Below, piece by piece: positions 23,188-34,446 of a DNA stretch of 64,000 nucleotides. The notes below the pieces were generated by a model that saw only the letters and a program-made list of their open reading frames with translations, searched no databases and had not been told where the DNA came from. Made by a program: the position numbers and the translations under genes. Numbering within the stretch: position 1 is the first letter of the stretch; each line of letters begins with the position of its first letter. The DNA is from Cyanoderma ruficeps (lineage: Eukaryota > Chordata > Aves > Passeriformes > Timaliidae), in contig VZDJ01000223.1 of assembly GCA_008694505.1 (NCBI GenBank), forward strand, positions 4,419,960 to 4,483,959, written 5' to 3'.

Positions 23188-24854
23188 CCACCACATTTTT
23201 TTAAAGCTAGACCTAATCCCAAGACCTGCAGGTGATTGATCCAGCCATGCCATCCCTTGTCCACAGCAGAAAGCCAGCCACGGTTTTCACTTGTTCAACA
23301 GATATTTAATTAAAAAGCGAAGGTGCCTTGGGGATAATTCCAGTGGAGACTCAGGACAGTTAATAACAGTCACCATAAGCTAAATTCCATTTATCTCTGG
23401 AGGATGAGGGGATGTGCTTCCAGAGCAGCTGAAGGAGGACCTCTAGGGCTCCTCCACAGAAAGCAGCAGTGGATGGAGCAGATTCAGACCGACACGGGGA
23501 GAGGGAAAAGGGCATCCCAGATAAAAGTGGCTTATAAAATCACTTGGAATGTCAGCACATGATTATGTTGTTTTCCCCTCAATCATTAGGCAGACTGCTG
23601 GGTTGCAAAACACTTCGAAGCCTGAGAAACTGCTAATGGGCAACAGCTTTTGGAATGTCATAAATGCTCCATTTACTGGGCTGGAAAGGCAGAGCATTGT
23701 ACAGTCAGGAGGCAGATGGGGAAATATTTGGACACTTGCAGCTCGTAATAAAAGGAGAGAAAGTGGATTAGTGGGTTTTGTAACTCGTTAAAAAGGAAGA
23801 GCTGCAAGAGGAGGATTTGTGGGGAATCTGCACTCACCCCTGACAGTGCCCAGGGCTCAAAGTTCTCCACACCTGGAGCAGAGTGATCTCATGAACTCCC
23901 TGTGCCCCACCAGCTCCCAGGACCATTTGCAGATGGGGGAATCTGACAGATGATGGACCTGGAAGACATTGAGTGCTCGAGGTGACGGCTTTTGCTTTAT
24001 GGTCTGAAGGTGTGAGAGGAGCCCCTCATCTTTCAAGACAGCAAAATCTTCTGAAGACGCAGCTGAGCACACAGCTCTGACCCAGACCTGGATAAATCCA
24101 GCCCTACGTGGCTTTTGGCTGCAGCAACAAGTGGGATGAGCTGGTATCTGCCCTCAATAAATCTCCTTGATTTGCCCCCAGACTCATCCCAACGGAATGA
24201 GAACGCCTTTCTGCTTTAAGAACACAGGGTGATTCCAGGGGTAAATTAGGAAGAGATACATTCTAAAGAATAAAAATTCCTCTCCGAGGTGTTGGAAGGC
24301 CCTGAAAGGCTTTGCAATCCCTCCCTGGCAGGCTCAGCACCAGCTTTTCTGCTCTTTGTTCTCAGAGAACTCCTCACACTCCTCCTGCAGTAACGAGGCT
24401 TTTACTGCCCACGCCAGATCAAAGTTGCCGGGGTAGATAAACACATTTGTTTAATGATTACACCTCCCCGTGCCAAATGAAAACGCATCAAAGTGCAAGA
24501 TTCAACAGCTTTGTATATATTTGTTTCTGCTTGAGCTGCACAATGGAAATTGTTTGTACTCCTGGCCAGAACAGTGAGGGCTCTGCAGCTCCGGAGCTGG
24601 GACGGAGCCGAGGCCAAACCTCTCTCTCCAGAGATTGCCGGCAGAGAAAAGCCAACAATTCATTTTCACACTTCCAAGATGTGTCATGTACAGCACACAG
24701 CGATCCCAAACAATTCCACCGACCCTCTGAGGGCTCCTCAGCAGGAATTTCTTCATGGAGAGGGTGGGCAGGAGTTGGGAGGTGGTGGAGTGCCCGAGGA
24801 AGGGCTGGAGGTGGGTTGGTTGCTCTGGGCTGGTGACAAAGTGGGCCTTGGCTG
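23188..24854. other. Unassigned non-coding sequence
   Basis: No gene recognised. Texture at about 23530-23790 and 24440-24570 resembles conserved non-coding DNA, being repeat-free with AT-rich motif words. The open frames at 24447-24836 and 24550-25002 overlap each other in different phases and have no recognisable domain. Confidence 0.5.
23530..23790. promoter_or_regulatory. Candidate conserved non-coding element (speculative)
   Basis: Repeat-free. It has a GGAATG (TEAD-type) word twice (about 23547 and 23653), each followed within about 25 bp by AT-rich homeobox-like words such as 'catgattatg' and 'cataaatg'. Inference only. Confidence 0.2.
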
Positions 24855-25235
24855 TTGGAATCCTAAAAACTTAAAATTTGGGGTTTTGGTGTGTAGTAAT
24901 ACATACGAGTCAAGATGGAGGATTTGGGGTGTTGTCTTTGCCCTTCTTCTTCACCTTCTTCCTTCATCTTCACGGGTTTGGGTGATTTCTTTGATTGGTT
25001 AGCGAGGCCTGCACTGCGGACCTGGGGTGATAAGTCTTTGGGTCAAAAACATAAATAAAATAGATGTCAGCTGTTTATTGGATAATTGGGACTTAAATAG
25101 CCTTGAATAGACACAATTTTGGCTCAGTTTCTTGACTGGTTAGGGAGAGCTCACGTCTCGTGAGTTTGTAATAGATAAGGATGATAAATTTCAGGGTGAG
25201 GCTTCAAAATAAATGTCTCCCGAGTTTTATTCGCC
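24855..25235 (+). mobile_element. Endogenous-retrovirus LTR-like block
   Basis: The series 'gtcaagatggaggatttggg', a C/T-rich 'cttcttcttcaccttctt' run, 'tttctttgattggtta' and, near the end, AATAAA (25208-25213) resembles a songbird ERV LTR type with an 'aagatggag' promoter-proximal word, as I remember it. The boundaries are approximate and no TG...CA ends were fixed. There is no internal retroviral sequence on either side, so this is a solo or partial LTR. Confidence 0.5.
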
Positions 25236-25279
25236 CTGACCTTGGAGCAGGAAAGAGCCAGGAATTCCAACACTTGGGC

Positions 25280-25345
25280 ACAGCTGGGATTCAATGGTCC
25301 CATAGGTCTTTTCCAGCCTGAATGGTTTTGGGAATTGTTCCATCA
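25280..25345 (+). mobile_element. CR1 LINE 3' terminal fragment
   Basis: 'gggattcaatggtcccatag' followed by 'gtcttttccagcctgaatgg' matches the sense-orientation end of a CR1 subfamily (consensus words 'cctataggtcttttccaacc'). Short and diverged. Confidence 0.6.
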
Positions 25346-27485
25346 CTGGAAAGTCAAGGAGCCACCAGGGCTGGGCTTTGCCTGCAGGAGCAGAGCTGGG
25401 GTTGGTTTGCGTGGAGCAGCTCCAGAGAGGAGGAACGAGCACCACTGGGGGCTGAGGGAAGGATCATCCTAAATTTCAGTGAATGTTGGGTCAGGGCTCA
25501 GGTACAGCTGGATTAATTAATTAATCCTGGCCATAACCTCGGCCACGTTACTGAGCCCCAGCAGCTCTGAATAAAGGCCCTGGGTACAGATCTAGTCATG
25601 AGGCAGGTCTGAAAGCTTCAGGAGTTAATTGGAATTGCCATTGCTCATTTCCCCAATAATATCAGCAGTTAAATAAGCAATGCAGCCTGACAATTTTCTC
25701 TGCTGGATCTGTAAAAACATCACTTTCTGATGTTTCATTTCTTTATTCTCGCTCTCTGACAGTTTACATATTTATTTGCTTAGTCATTTGCCTTCACGGC
25801 TAGAGGCATTAATCTTCCCTGATTTTATTTTTATACATTTATTTATACAAACTCCACTTGCTGCAGCCCACTTAGCCCAGCACTTCATTAATATAATGCC
25901 TGTTTTTCTCTGTGTGAACCTCATCAAAATCCTGCTAGCACAAACACTTGTCAGGTGCTGAACGCTCCATCCTCACTTCTTGTCGGAGTGGCAGGAGAAC
26001 ATTTCTGCCACCTGGGAATTACAGCACAAACCCCTCCCCATTTTCCCTCTCCCCGTGGAAAATTAAGTCAATTTTTACACGCTGGGAGTGCACAGTTGCA
26101 AGCTAAATATTGTGGTTGGGTTTTATTTTACCAGCAGAGAGATTAACTCCATCCCTGAGTGAGCCCCGTGAGGAGCTGTTGGTGTGTTTAAGTCTAAAAT
26201 AGTTTATAGGTGGCGTTTTTTTTTCTGGCAATGCTGACTAAAGTTGCCATTGGAGGTCCTGGAAATTCCCAAAGAGCACAAAAAACAGGGATAATAATAA
26301 CCTGGAGCGCTGAGCCTTGCCCAGGGTGGTGCTGAAGGGGAATCCTGTTCAGCTGGTTGGGATTTTCCATTTTATTGCCCGTTTTTTTTTTATAATACTC
26401 AATATTTTTGTTTTTAATTTCCCCAAATATTTGGGACTGATTTTAGAAACATTTAACCCACAAAAGAAGCTCATTTCAGTGGTGCTTTTTCAGCTTCTAC
26501 CAGCCAGCGTCCTTCACTGAGACCAAAACCCTCCACAATTCCCTGTTCCTTGCCTTGACTGAAGGAGAAATATTCCAAATAATTCCAGGGAGTTTGTCGG
26601 TGCCTTCATCTCCAGGGGGTTGCCAGCCTGCCTGGAATGCTGTGCCCATTTATAGAGCACTCCAGGATGCTCCCACCTAGAACAGCACAAACCTGAATAT
26701 TTTTTTTTTTCAGGACGGATCCGGTTGTGACATGAGGCAATTTTTTGCTATTTTTATCCCCGTTACCTTTGTCTCCCACCACACATTTCTAGTAGGCAAA
26801 GGATGAACATTTTGTTCTTTGCTTTTAAGTTTCCAGGCGAGGCTGATTAATTCTTACGTATTTTTTTTGATAGGGCAGTATCACCATAGTAGCATCAAAA
26901 TAAGATTCTCCTCGATGCAGATATTAAACTTGTGATTTTTGACTTGAATCATGGTGAGATTTTGATATTTTTGGAGAATCTTTGAATGTCTGCAGTCAAT
27001 AAAAGCAATATGTGCAATTAAGTTATAGATTATCCCCACCGAGGTTTATTTTCTTTGACTGAGAAATGCGTGAAATGAGGTGGGAATCATTTTTATATTT
27101 ATTTTTTGGAAGGCATTGTAAAATCCAAGCTAAAGAACAGAACCATCTCAAGAGGACAACAGCACTGAACACTCTTATAACCCCAAAAAGGGATTAAAAT
27201 TCATCCTTCGAGAAACCCAAAGCCCTCCAACAGCCTCACTTTAGCCAGAATTTGCCATTTCAGTGAGACTTTTGTGACCAGTAGGAATTATCATCTTCCT
27301 AAGGCATTATTACCATTGCAGCTGCTGGGGTGGATCCAGATGCATCCCAGTTTTAGTTTGGTTTTGGATAATCAGCCAGGGAACTCTCCTTAATATTATT
27401 TCAGTATCTGGAGGCAGAGCAGCCACGTCTGCCCTGAAGGACAGGGAAGATCCTTCAGCAGCTGCCTGAAGACAAATCTTAAAAT
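25346..27485. other. Unassigned AT-leaning sequence
   Basis: No gene recognised. The stretch has TTAA-rich words (about 25512-25526), T-runs (26217-26224, 26381-26391, 26700-26711) and a candidate conserved patch at 25690-25960. Confidence 0.55.
25690..25960. promoter_or_regulatory. Candidate conserved non-coding element (speculative)
   Basis: A repeat-free stretch dense in homeodomain-type words (ATTTATT, TTAATAT, CATTAAT) with a CAGG/CTGCAG-rich middle. Its texture resembles vertebrate developmental enhancers. Not tested. Confidence 0.22.
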
Positions 27486-27994
27486 GCCCAATTCCTTGAA
27501 ATGTTCATTCCTTAAAATGTTCATTCCTAATAATGCTTACTCCTAATAATGCTCATTCCTAGTAATGCTTGTTCCTTAAAATGTTCATTCCTTAAAATTC
27601 TTATTCCTTAAAATTCTTATTCCTTAAAATGCTTACTCCCAATAATGTTTACTCCTAATAATTCTTACTCCTGAAAATGCTCGTTCCTTAAAATGCTCAT
27701 TCCCTAAAACAATCATTCCTAATAATGCTCACTCCTAATAATGCTCACTCCTAATAATGCTCACTCCTAATAATGCTTGTTCCTTAAAATATTCATTCCT
27801 TAAAATGATTGCTCCCAATAATGCTCACTCCTGATGATGCTCGTTCCATCAAATGTTCATTCCTATTAATGCTCATTCCTTAAAATGCTCCATCCTTAAA
27901 ATGTTCATTCCTTAAAATGGTCATTCCTTAAAATGTTCGTTCCTTAAAATGCTCATTCCTTAAAATGCTCATTCCTTAAAATGCTCACTCCTCC
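27486..27994. repeat. 16-bp minisatellite, about 31 copies
   Basis: The unit is close to 'attccttaaaatgctc', with variants 'actcctaataatgctc' and 'attccttaaaattctt', period 16 bp. I count 13 exact CATTCC words, the core of the TEAD/M-CAT site, spread across the array. Subtypes cluster: a run of 'actcctaataatgctc' at about 27717-27775 and a run of 'attccttaaaatg' at about 27900-27985. This indicates local re-expansion. Confidence 0.95.
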
Positions 27995-29414
27995 TCTGGT
28001 GCTGAAGCTCTCCAGGTGAGAACCAGAGAAATCTGGAGAGCAGATGGACCCAAACACGGAATTTTCAATCACCCCACCCACCCCATCCTTTCCCTGAGGC
28101 CACAGCCCCAGCCAAGGTGTTGTTGTGTGGGTTCCAGAGGCTGCAGGGTGGGAATGAGGACCTGCCAACCCTTTTCCCCACGGGGATATTGATTTTCCAG
28201 CCCTGTTTTTCCAGCCCTGCCGTTGGGTGTAGCTCCCCAGCTGTCCCTGCTGGCTGGCAGGGTGCTTTTATTCACTTATCTCCAACCTGGCAGTTATTTT
28301 TCCAGCAGGGTTTAGTTTCCAGTTCCCTGCCCCTGGGAAGAGGAGAGGGTCCTCTTTTCACCTCTGCTCCTTTTAGAGCTTCCTCAGGGATGCTCTGCCC
28401 TCTGTGGTTTGGAGAATCCGTTTAGTTCCTCACTCCCTGAGCATGTGATGATCTCTGCTGGTGTGGGACTTCAGCTCTGACACTCCAGATGGAAGTGGGA
28501 GGGTCAAAATCACCAATTTATGTGATTTTACCTCACGGTTCTCCGGGTGTCTGTGCTTTCCCAGCCACAGCATCCGTTTCATTTGATTTTATTAACCAGG
28601 AGCTGGTTTTCAGCTCACTGCAGCAATCATTAATGTGGATTAATGATACCATTCCTGACCTACCATTCCAGCAATCCAGCACAGTTTGGAAGGAGCCAAA
28701 AGGACTCAGATTCCCATTTCTGCCACAAAACTGATTTTACAACATTGACCATTTATTTTCATTACTTCTGAATCCAAGACAAGCTCTCCCTGTGCTGCAG
28801 CACTAAGTGGATGAACACAACGAACATCAGTGCTCAGAGCAGAAGAAGTCCATAAATTATGGACTTGAATATTTAATCTGCGAGGGGAATAAAATTTAGG
28901 GGGAAAAAAGAGAAAAGTCGCGGTTAAAAAATAAAAAGATATTATTTCGGACATAGAGACGTTCCTGATCAGATGAATTTCTGGGACAGACAAGAGGGTC
29001 AGAATGGGAAATAATGAGCCAAAAGCAGAGAGAGATCCAAATTCCCGATGGTCAGGGGGCTTTTGTGATCACACACTCCCAAAAAACAGCTTCTGTTTGG
29101 ATGGAATTTTTTTTGGGAAAAGCAGAAACAGCCCCTGATGGAGGGAACTGATGAATTCCCCAGCTGGAATTCCCCAACCAATGGGTTCTGCTCAATGCCC
29201 AACCCCGAGCCGCTCTTTATTTATAAGAGAACGAAAAGGATCAGCTCTATTTTTAACTTCCTGGAAAGTTTAAAAATATAGAATAATGCATTAAGCAGCA
29301 GGTTTTGAAAACGAGCCCGAGGGTGTGAGGGAGGAGAAGCCCTGGGGCTTCATCAACACCACAAGGAGGAGGATTTAGGACAATATGTGAGGAAGCCAAA
29401 AAAAAAAAAAAAAA
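27995..29414. other. Unassigned non-coding sequence ending in an A-run
   Basis: No gene recognised. It ends in an A-run (29398-29414) at the gap edge. Confidence 0.5.
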
Positions 29415-29923
29415 NNNNNNNNNNNNNNNNNNNNNNNNNNNNNNNNNNNNNNNNNNNNNNNNNNNNNNNNNNNNNNNNNNNNNNNNNNNNNNNNNNNNNN
29501 NNNNNNNNNNNNNNNNNNNNNNNNNNNNNNNNNNNNNNNNNNNNNNNNNNNNNNNNNNNNNNNNNNNNNNNNNNNNNNNNNNNNNNNNNNNNNNNNNNNN
29601 NNNNNNNNNNNNNNNNNNNNNNNNNNNNNNNNNNNNNNNNNNNNNNNNNNNNNNNNNNNNNNNNNNNNNNNNNNNNNNNNNNNNNNNNNNNNNNNNNNNN
29701 NNNNNNNNNNNNNNNNNNNNNNNNNNNNNNNNNNNNNNNNNNNNNNNNNNNNNNNNNNNNNNNNNNNNNNNNNNNNNNNNNNNNNNNNNNNNNNNNNNNN
29801 NNNNNNNNNNNNNNNNNNNNNNNNNNNNNNNNNNNNNNNNNNNNNNNNNNNNNNNNNNNNNNNNNNNNNNNNNNNNNNNNNNNNNNNNNNNNNNNNNNNN
29901 NNNNNNNNNNNNNNNNNNNNNNN
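29415..29923. other. Assembly gap (509 N)
   Basis: A continuous N-run, flanked on the left by an A homopolymer. The open frames reported across it exist only because N is never read as a stop. Confidence 0.99.
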
Positions 29924-30282
29924 CCTTTCCCTGCTCACAGTTCCAGTCAGGGTCTGCCTTGATGGATTCCACGGCAGATCCAGGGACAGGGGGACAACGA
30001 TGGCAGCAGCAGCTTTTGGGAACCTGGGCTGAGGAGCTCTGAGGGCTGGGGCAGAGCCTGGCTCCTCTCCCCTCGGCCTCTGCCACCACTTTGTCACTGC
30101 CACCCCCAGCAGGTGCAGCAGGAGGACGTGGGGACGTGGTCAGCAGAAGTGGTGACATCAAAAGGTATCACCGGGGGTCTCCAGGGCCACCACCTGTGGC
30201 TGGTCGGGGTTTTGAGGAGCTCCATGGATGGTGACAGATAAAAGTGGCACCTGGGGACACTGCTGAGTGGCCTCAGTGCCAG
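29924..30282. other. Unassigned GC-rich sequence
   Basis: GC-richer DNA to the right of the gap, with no recognised gene or repeat. Confidence 0.5.
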
Positions 30283-30345
30283 CTCCAGTGTTGGGTTTGA
30301 TGCTCTCCAAGGTCATTTCCAACCCAAACGATTCCATGGATCATC
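30283..30345 (+). mobile_element. CR1 LINE 3' terminal fragment
   Basis: 'gggtttgatgctctccaagg', 'tcatttccaacccaaacgat' and 'tccatggatcat' match the sense end of the CR1 tail. Confidence 0.75.
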
Positions 30346-31040
30346 CCAGACAAACCAAGGGATCTCTTCATTCCTCAGGGAACACCGACACCTAAAAGAG
30401 GCAATTTTTTTCCCAAATTCTTTTGCATTTTTTAAAGTTTCAGCTCGGATAAAACCTCGTCTTCAGGGTTGTTCATAAAGCTAAAATCCAACCTTGCCTC
30501 TGCAATCAGATCCTGGTGATTTTTCTCCCTTTCCTTTTATTCCTGTCTCTCCACAATAGGAGTCATTTTCCTTTAAGCCAAGGAAAGATGATGATAATGA
30601 AGCGACTCATTTCCACGTGAAGTGAAGGACGGGGAGAAGCCCAGAACCAACACAAGACCTGGCACAGAACCCACAGGGAAAAATGCTAAATAAGCATCAC
30701 TTACACTTGGATTGAAAGGTTCCTCTAAAACAAATTAATCTGAAATTCTGTCCAGAAAAAAAGAGAAGTAATTATTTTAAAATTCAACTGACAGACAATG
30801 AAAGAGGTTTTTTTTTTAAAGTGTTGTCTGTATACTGTATAGAATTATGCCCAACACAAATCATGAGTTTAAAAAAAAAGCTGGTTTTGATCACAGAATG
30901 ACCAGGGACGGAAAGGACCTTAAAAATCAGTGTTTTCCAATTATGGATTCCCTAAATAACTGGATTAGCAGCACTCTGAACCCGAACCCAAGTGCCACAA
31001 CACCATCAGCACCGAGGGGAGGGACAGCAGACCACGGGAA
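30346..31040. other. Unassigned sequence with a CR1-like scrap
   Basis: The words 'gatcacagaatgaccaggga' and 'cggaaaggaccttaaaaatc' (30887-30930) look like a very short reverse-oriented CR1 end. A weak exon-like segment on minus is listed at 30705-30747. The rest is unassigned. Confidence 0.45.
30705..30747 (-). other. Exon-like segment with splice consensus (weak)
   Basis: Read on minus, a pyrimidine-rich tract ending in 'ttttttctggacag' precedes 43 bases open in one frame, followed by 'gtaagtgatg'. Acceptor and donor are both good matches to consensus. No neighbouring exon was found and the 14 encoded residues are unfamiliar. Pseudo-exons of this quality are common in vertebrate DNA. Confidence 0.12.
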
Positions 31041-31258
31041 GGAAAGGAGGAATTTCCCAACAGGAAAATCAGCTCCTAACCCCACTCAGGAATCCCCAAT
31101 GGAAGCAGAACATGGGCAGGAAAGGAAGAATTTCCCAACGGGAAAATCAGCTCCTAACCCCACTCAGGAATCCCCAATGGAAGCAGAACACGGGCAGGAA
31201 AGGAAGAATTTCCCAACGGGAAGATCAGCTCCTAACCCCACTCAGGAATCCCCAATGG
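31041..31258. repeat. 78-bp tandem repeat, about 2.8 copies
   Basis: 'ggaaagga.gaatttccc' starts copies at 31041, 31119 and 31197, and each contains 'atcagctcctaaccccactc'. The copies are nearly identical, so the expansion is recent. Since 78 bp is 26 codons, the frame 30847-31419 (190 codons) stays open and repeats a 26-residue block. It starts inside the CR1-like scrap, arguing against a gene. Confidence 0.93.
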
Positions 31259-32450
31259 CTCCATCCCAACCCTGTGCTGCTGATGGGCTCCATCCTCCCG
31301 TGTCACCTCCCCCAGCTCCTGCTCCCAGCCAAAATCCACCTTCCCCCGTTTGGAAAAAGCGCCAAATTCACCTCCTGGCAAACGAAACAAAGGGGCTTGG
31401 CGCTAATGAAAGCGATTAGAAATTAAATTTTAAACCCCACAGGTGGCTGCTGGATCCCTGGTTTGTTTTTTTGGTTTTTTTTTTTGCACCGAAGGGTGGG
31501 GAATGACACCCTGCACAAACACAAAGTGAATTTAGCCGCCGCAAGCTCCCAACAGTCTGGCTTTTCTTGGCATTCCTCCCTCCCTGCCCTGGCTTCTTCT
31601 CCCCTTTATATTTGAAGCAGCAGCTCCTTTATTTCTGTCCATATTGGTACCTTATGCTCGCTGCAAATACAGCAGACTCGACTCCAGCCTTCCCAGATCC
31701 TTTTTTTTTTTTCCCCCCACCAAGATTTTTTAAGGAGAAAAGGTCAGAGTATTCCAGTGAACTGACGCACTCTCGTCTAATTTATACAGCAAGAAGCTTA
31801 AAATTGTGCGTCATTTGACCATTTTCCATTTGTTCATGCTGAGATTAAGAGATGGGCTTATTGTTGAGCTGATAGTCGAAATTACAACTAAGAGGGGGGA
31901 AAAAAAAAAGGAAAAAAAAAAAGGGTTAGAGGGGATCAGTAGCTGCAGCTGGGCTGGGATTTACAGCTGCCCAGTCATGGCAGTGGAAATTAGAAAACTT
32001 GAAAAAAGCAGTTTTGGGGAGGGAGTGGGAGGAGCCGGGCGAGTAATTAACCGTTTCGAAGGTGGATGTTTCCAAATAAAAGGCGGCAGCCAGGGAGCTC
32101 GGAGAGTTCCTTTAATTGCTGAAAAAACATCGGTGACCAGGGAGGGGAGGGGTAAAAAACCCAGCAGCGACCTCAGGAATCAGCTGGAATAAAGGATTTT
32201 ATTGAGGACTCTGCACCTCTCACAGGGCAAGGGTTCCACCCCCACCAAAGCTCCCTTCCCTCAGGTGCCTCTCCAGCTTTTTTTCCCCAATAAATTGGAT
32301 GTTTTCACCACAGAAATCACGAATTTCACGTGGAATATTCCCCGGTTTTGCAGCAGGGCAGGCGAGTCCAGTTAAAAACGGGAGCTGGTCGCTGTTTGGT
32401 CACCGTTTATCCCAAGAGGTTTTTGTGGTGTTCTCTGCACTGCCAGACCC
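31259..32450. other. Unassigned non-coding sequence
   Basis: T-runs lie at about 31465-31483 and 31700-31712, and an A/G-rich run at about 31893-31924. No gene. The patch 31560-31870 is listed as a candidate element. Confidence 0.5.
31560..31870. promoter_or_regulatory. Candidate conserved non-coding element (speculative)
   Basis: Mostly non-repetitive, with closely spaced motif-like words: 'tccatattggtacc', 'gcgtcatttgacc' and 'ttgttcatgctgagatta'. Apart from one T-run the sequence is of high complexity. Inference only. Confidence 0.2.
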
Positions 32451-32980
32451 TGCCCTGAGAAATCCAGCTGGGTTTTGGTGGAACCACGGAAATTTCCACA
32501 GGAAATGGCTCGGCTCCTGTTTTAAAATTGAAATTTTGAAAGAATTAAAATCCGGATTTAAAAATCTGGATCGGCAAAATGTCGGGTTCTTCCAAACCGG
32601 GAAATCCATGAGGATTCTCACAGTTGTGATTTCTTCTCATATTCTTTCCTGTGTGCTCCATGAATCCCAAATTGATTTATCCCAAATAAATCCATATTTC
32701 AATCTGCCCTGAGAAATCCAGCTGGGTTTTGGTGGAACCACGGAAATTTCCACAGGAAATGGCTCGGCTCAGTTGTTAAAAATTGAAATTTTTAAAAAAT
32801 TAAAAATTTTTAAAGATTTTTTAAACCTGGATCGGCAAAATGCCGGGGTCTTCCAAACTGGGAAATCCACGAGGATTCTCACAGTTCTGATTTCTTCTCA
32901 TATTCTATCCTGTGTGCTCCATGAATCCCAAATTGGTTTATCCCAAAATGATTGATTTATCCCAAATAAATCCGTATTTC
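32451..32980. repeat. 254-bp tandem duplication
   Basis: 'tgccctgagaaatccagctg' occurs at 32451 and 32705. Both copies share 'gtggaaccacggaaatttcc', 'ctggatcggcaaaatg', 'ttctcacagtt' and 'gctccatgaatcccaaattg'. The second copy has a short extra 'atgattgatttatccc' doubling near its end. Divergence is modest. Confidence 0.93.
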
Positions 32981-34047
32981 CACGATGATGGCGAGAAGGG
33001 GAACGGCCCTGCCGAGGTTTTCTTGGAAGAGCTGCTGCTATCTATAGGATTTTCCATTTTCATCGAGGATATTTGCAGACGGATGGCTTTTCTAGGGAGG
33101 CGAAAAGAACAACGTTGCCATCCCAATCATGCATTTCCATCTGTGGCCAATCCCTAACGCCCCAAAATTCTCCTCAGACTAAATTTATGGATTTTTTTTT
33201 TACCACAAGCAGCCTCCTTCCCTGGTGGAAAAGAACCCGAGAAATCTCACGTTCTTTGACTTTGCAAACGCTCAAAAAAAAAAAAAGGTGAAAACACACA
33301 AAGTTCTGGTGCCAAATCCAGCTTGGGACAGCCAGGGCAGTTATTCTGCTTGTTTAGAGGAAGATTGATGGTGAAACATCCATTAACAAACTTTATAACT
33401 GCGAAAAATACGTGACATTTTCCAGAGCTGTGTCATTCCTGTGTGGGAGAACCAGGAAAATAGGAAAATGTGGCTGCAGGAGGGAGCAGAGCGGCAGCTC
33501 AAACACCAGGGAGCTAAACCAGGTCCCCTCAGCAGGAGGTTGCCAAAACAAGAGCCACGAGGCCAAGCTGAAAAAGCAAATAAATTCAATATTGTTTCAA
33601 AACCTGTCAGGAAAGGATCAGTCTGTAGTTCCACCTCCTGCTCGTGGAGTTTTGTGGGACCAGCCACGATTTTCTCCTTTTCCCTCACGAGCTCTCCCTC
33701 AGCTCTGGTTTGAGAGGCTGCAAATTTTCCAGGAAATACCTGGATCAAGGCGGATGATATTAAATTTTTTCTATTTTAATATAAAAATATTTTTATTAAA
33801 ATATAAAAGTATTTGATAATATTTAAATAAAATATTTTAATAAGCTAATAAAATATTTTAATCGGTTTATAAAAGATCAGCTGTTATTTGCCTCCACTCG
33901 TGACAATCTGACAGGGCTGAGACAGGAATGCCAGAAATTCTGGGAATACCTGGATTTATACGAATGAAATTTCAATTGGGATTAAAATTTGAATCTTCAG
34001 GATGCAGTGCCCAAACCTGGCTGTGAGATCTGAGCGTGACATCACAA
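32981..34047. other. Unassigned sequence with an AT-rich block
   Basis: An AT block at 33766-33870 is built of 'aatatttt' words. A-run at about 33272-33284. No gene; the frames at 33412-33816 and 33383-33748 overlap on opposite strands and have no recognisable domain. Confidence 0.5.
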
Positions 34048-34446
34048 AGGAATGGGATTTCATCCTGAATTCCAATGCAAAAGAATGGGATTTCATTCTG
34101 AATCCCAGATCAAAGCAGTGGGATTTCATTTTGAATCCCAATCTAGAGAAATGGGATTTCATTTTGAATCCCAGCCCAGGGGAATGGGATTTCCCTCTGA
34201 ATCCCAATCCAGAGGAACGGGATTTTGTTCTCAATCCCAGTGCAAAGAAATAGGATTTCGTTGTAAATCCCAATGCAAAAGAATGGGATTTCATTCTGAA
34301 TCCAAATCCACAGGAATGGGATTTCATCCTCAATTCCAATTCAGAGAAATGGGATTTCACTCTGAATCCCAATCCAGAGAACTGGAGTTTCACTCTGAAT
34401 CCCAATCCGAGGAACAGGATTTCACTCTGAATCCCAATCCAAGGGA
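34048..34446. repeat. 33-bp minisatellite, about 12 copies
   Basis: 'aatgggatttcat' recurs at 34051, 34084 and 34117 and onward every 33 bp, followed by 'ctgaatccca' and a variable linker. The unit is 11 codons, so frames remain open on both strands (154 codons at 34052-34516 plus; 194 codons at 33956-34540 minus) and encode 11-residue repeats. The pattern is fully explained by the DNA repeat. Confidence 0.95.

Noticed and set aside
23835..23975. Exon-like stretch on minus with 'tgtcttccag' acceptor and GTGAGT donor
   Set aside because: The pyrimidine tract is weak, the frame carried through is arbitrary, and no partner exon was found.
29253..30161. 302-codon minus frame
   Set aside because: Most of it is the N-gap at 29415-29923, which is never read as a stop.
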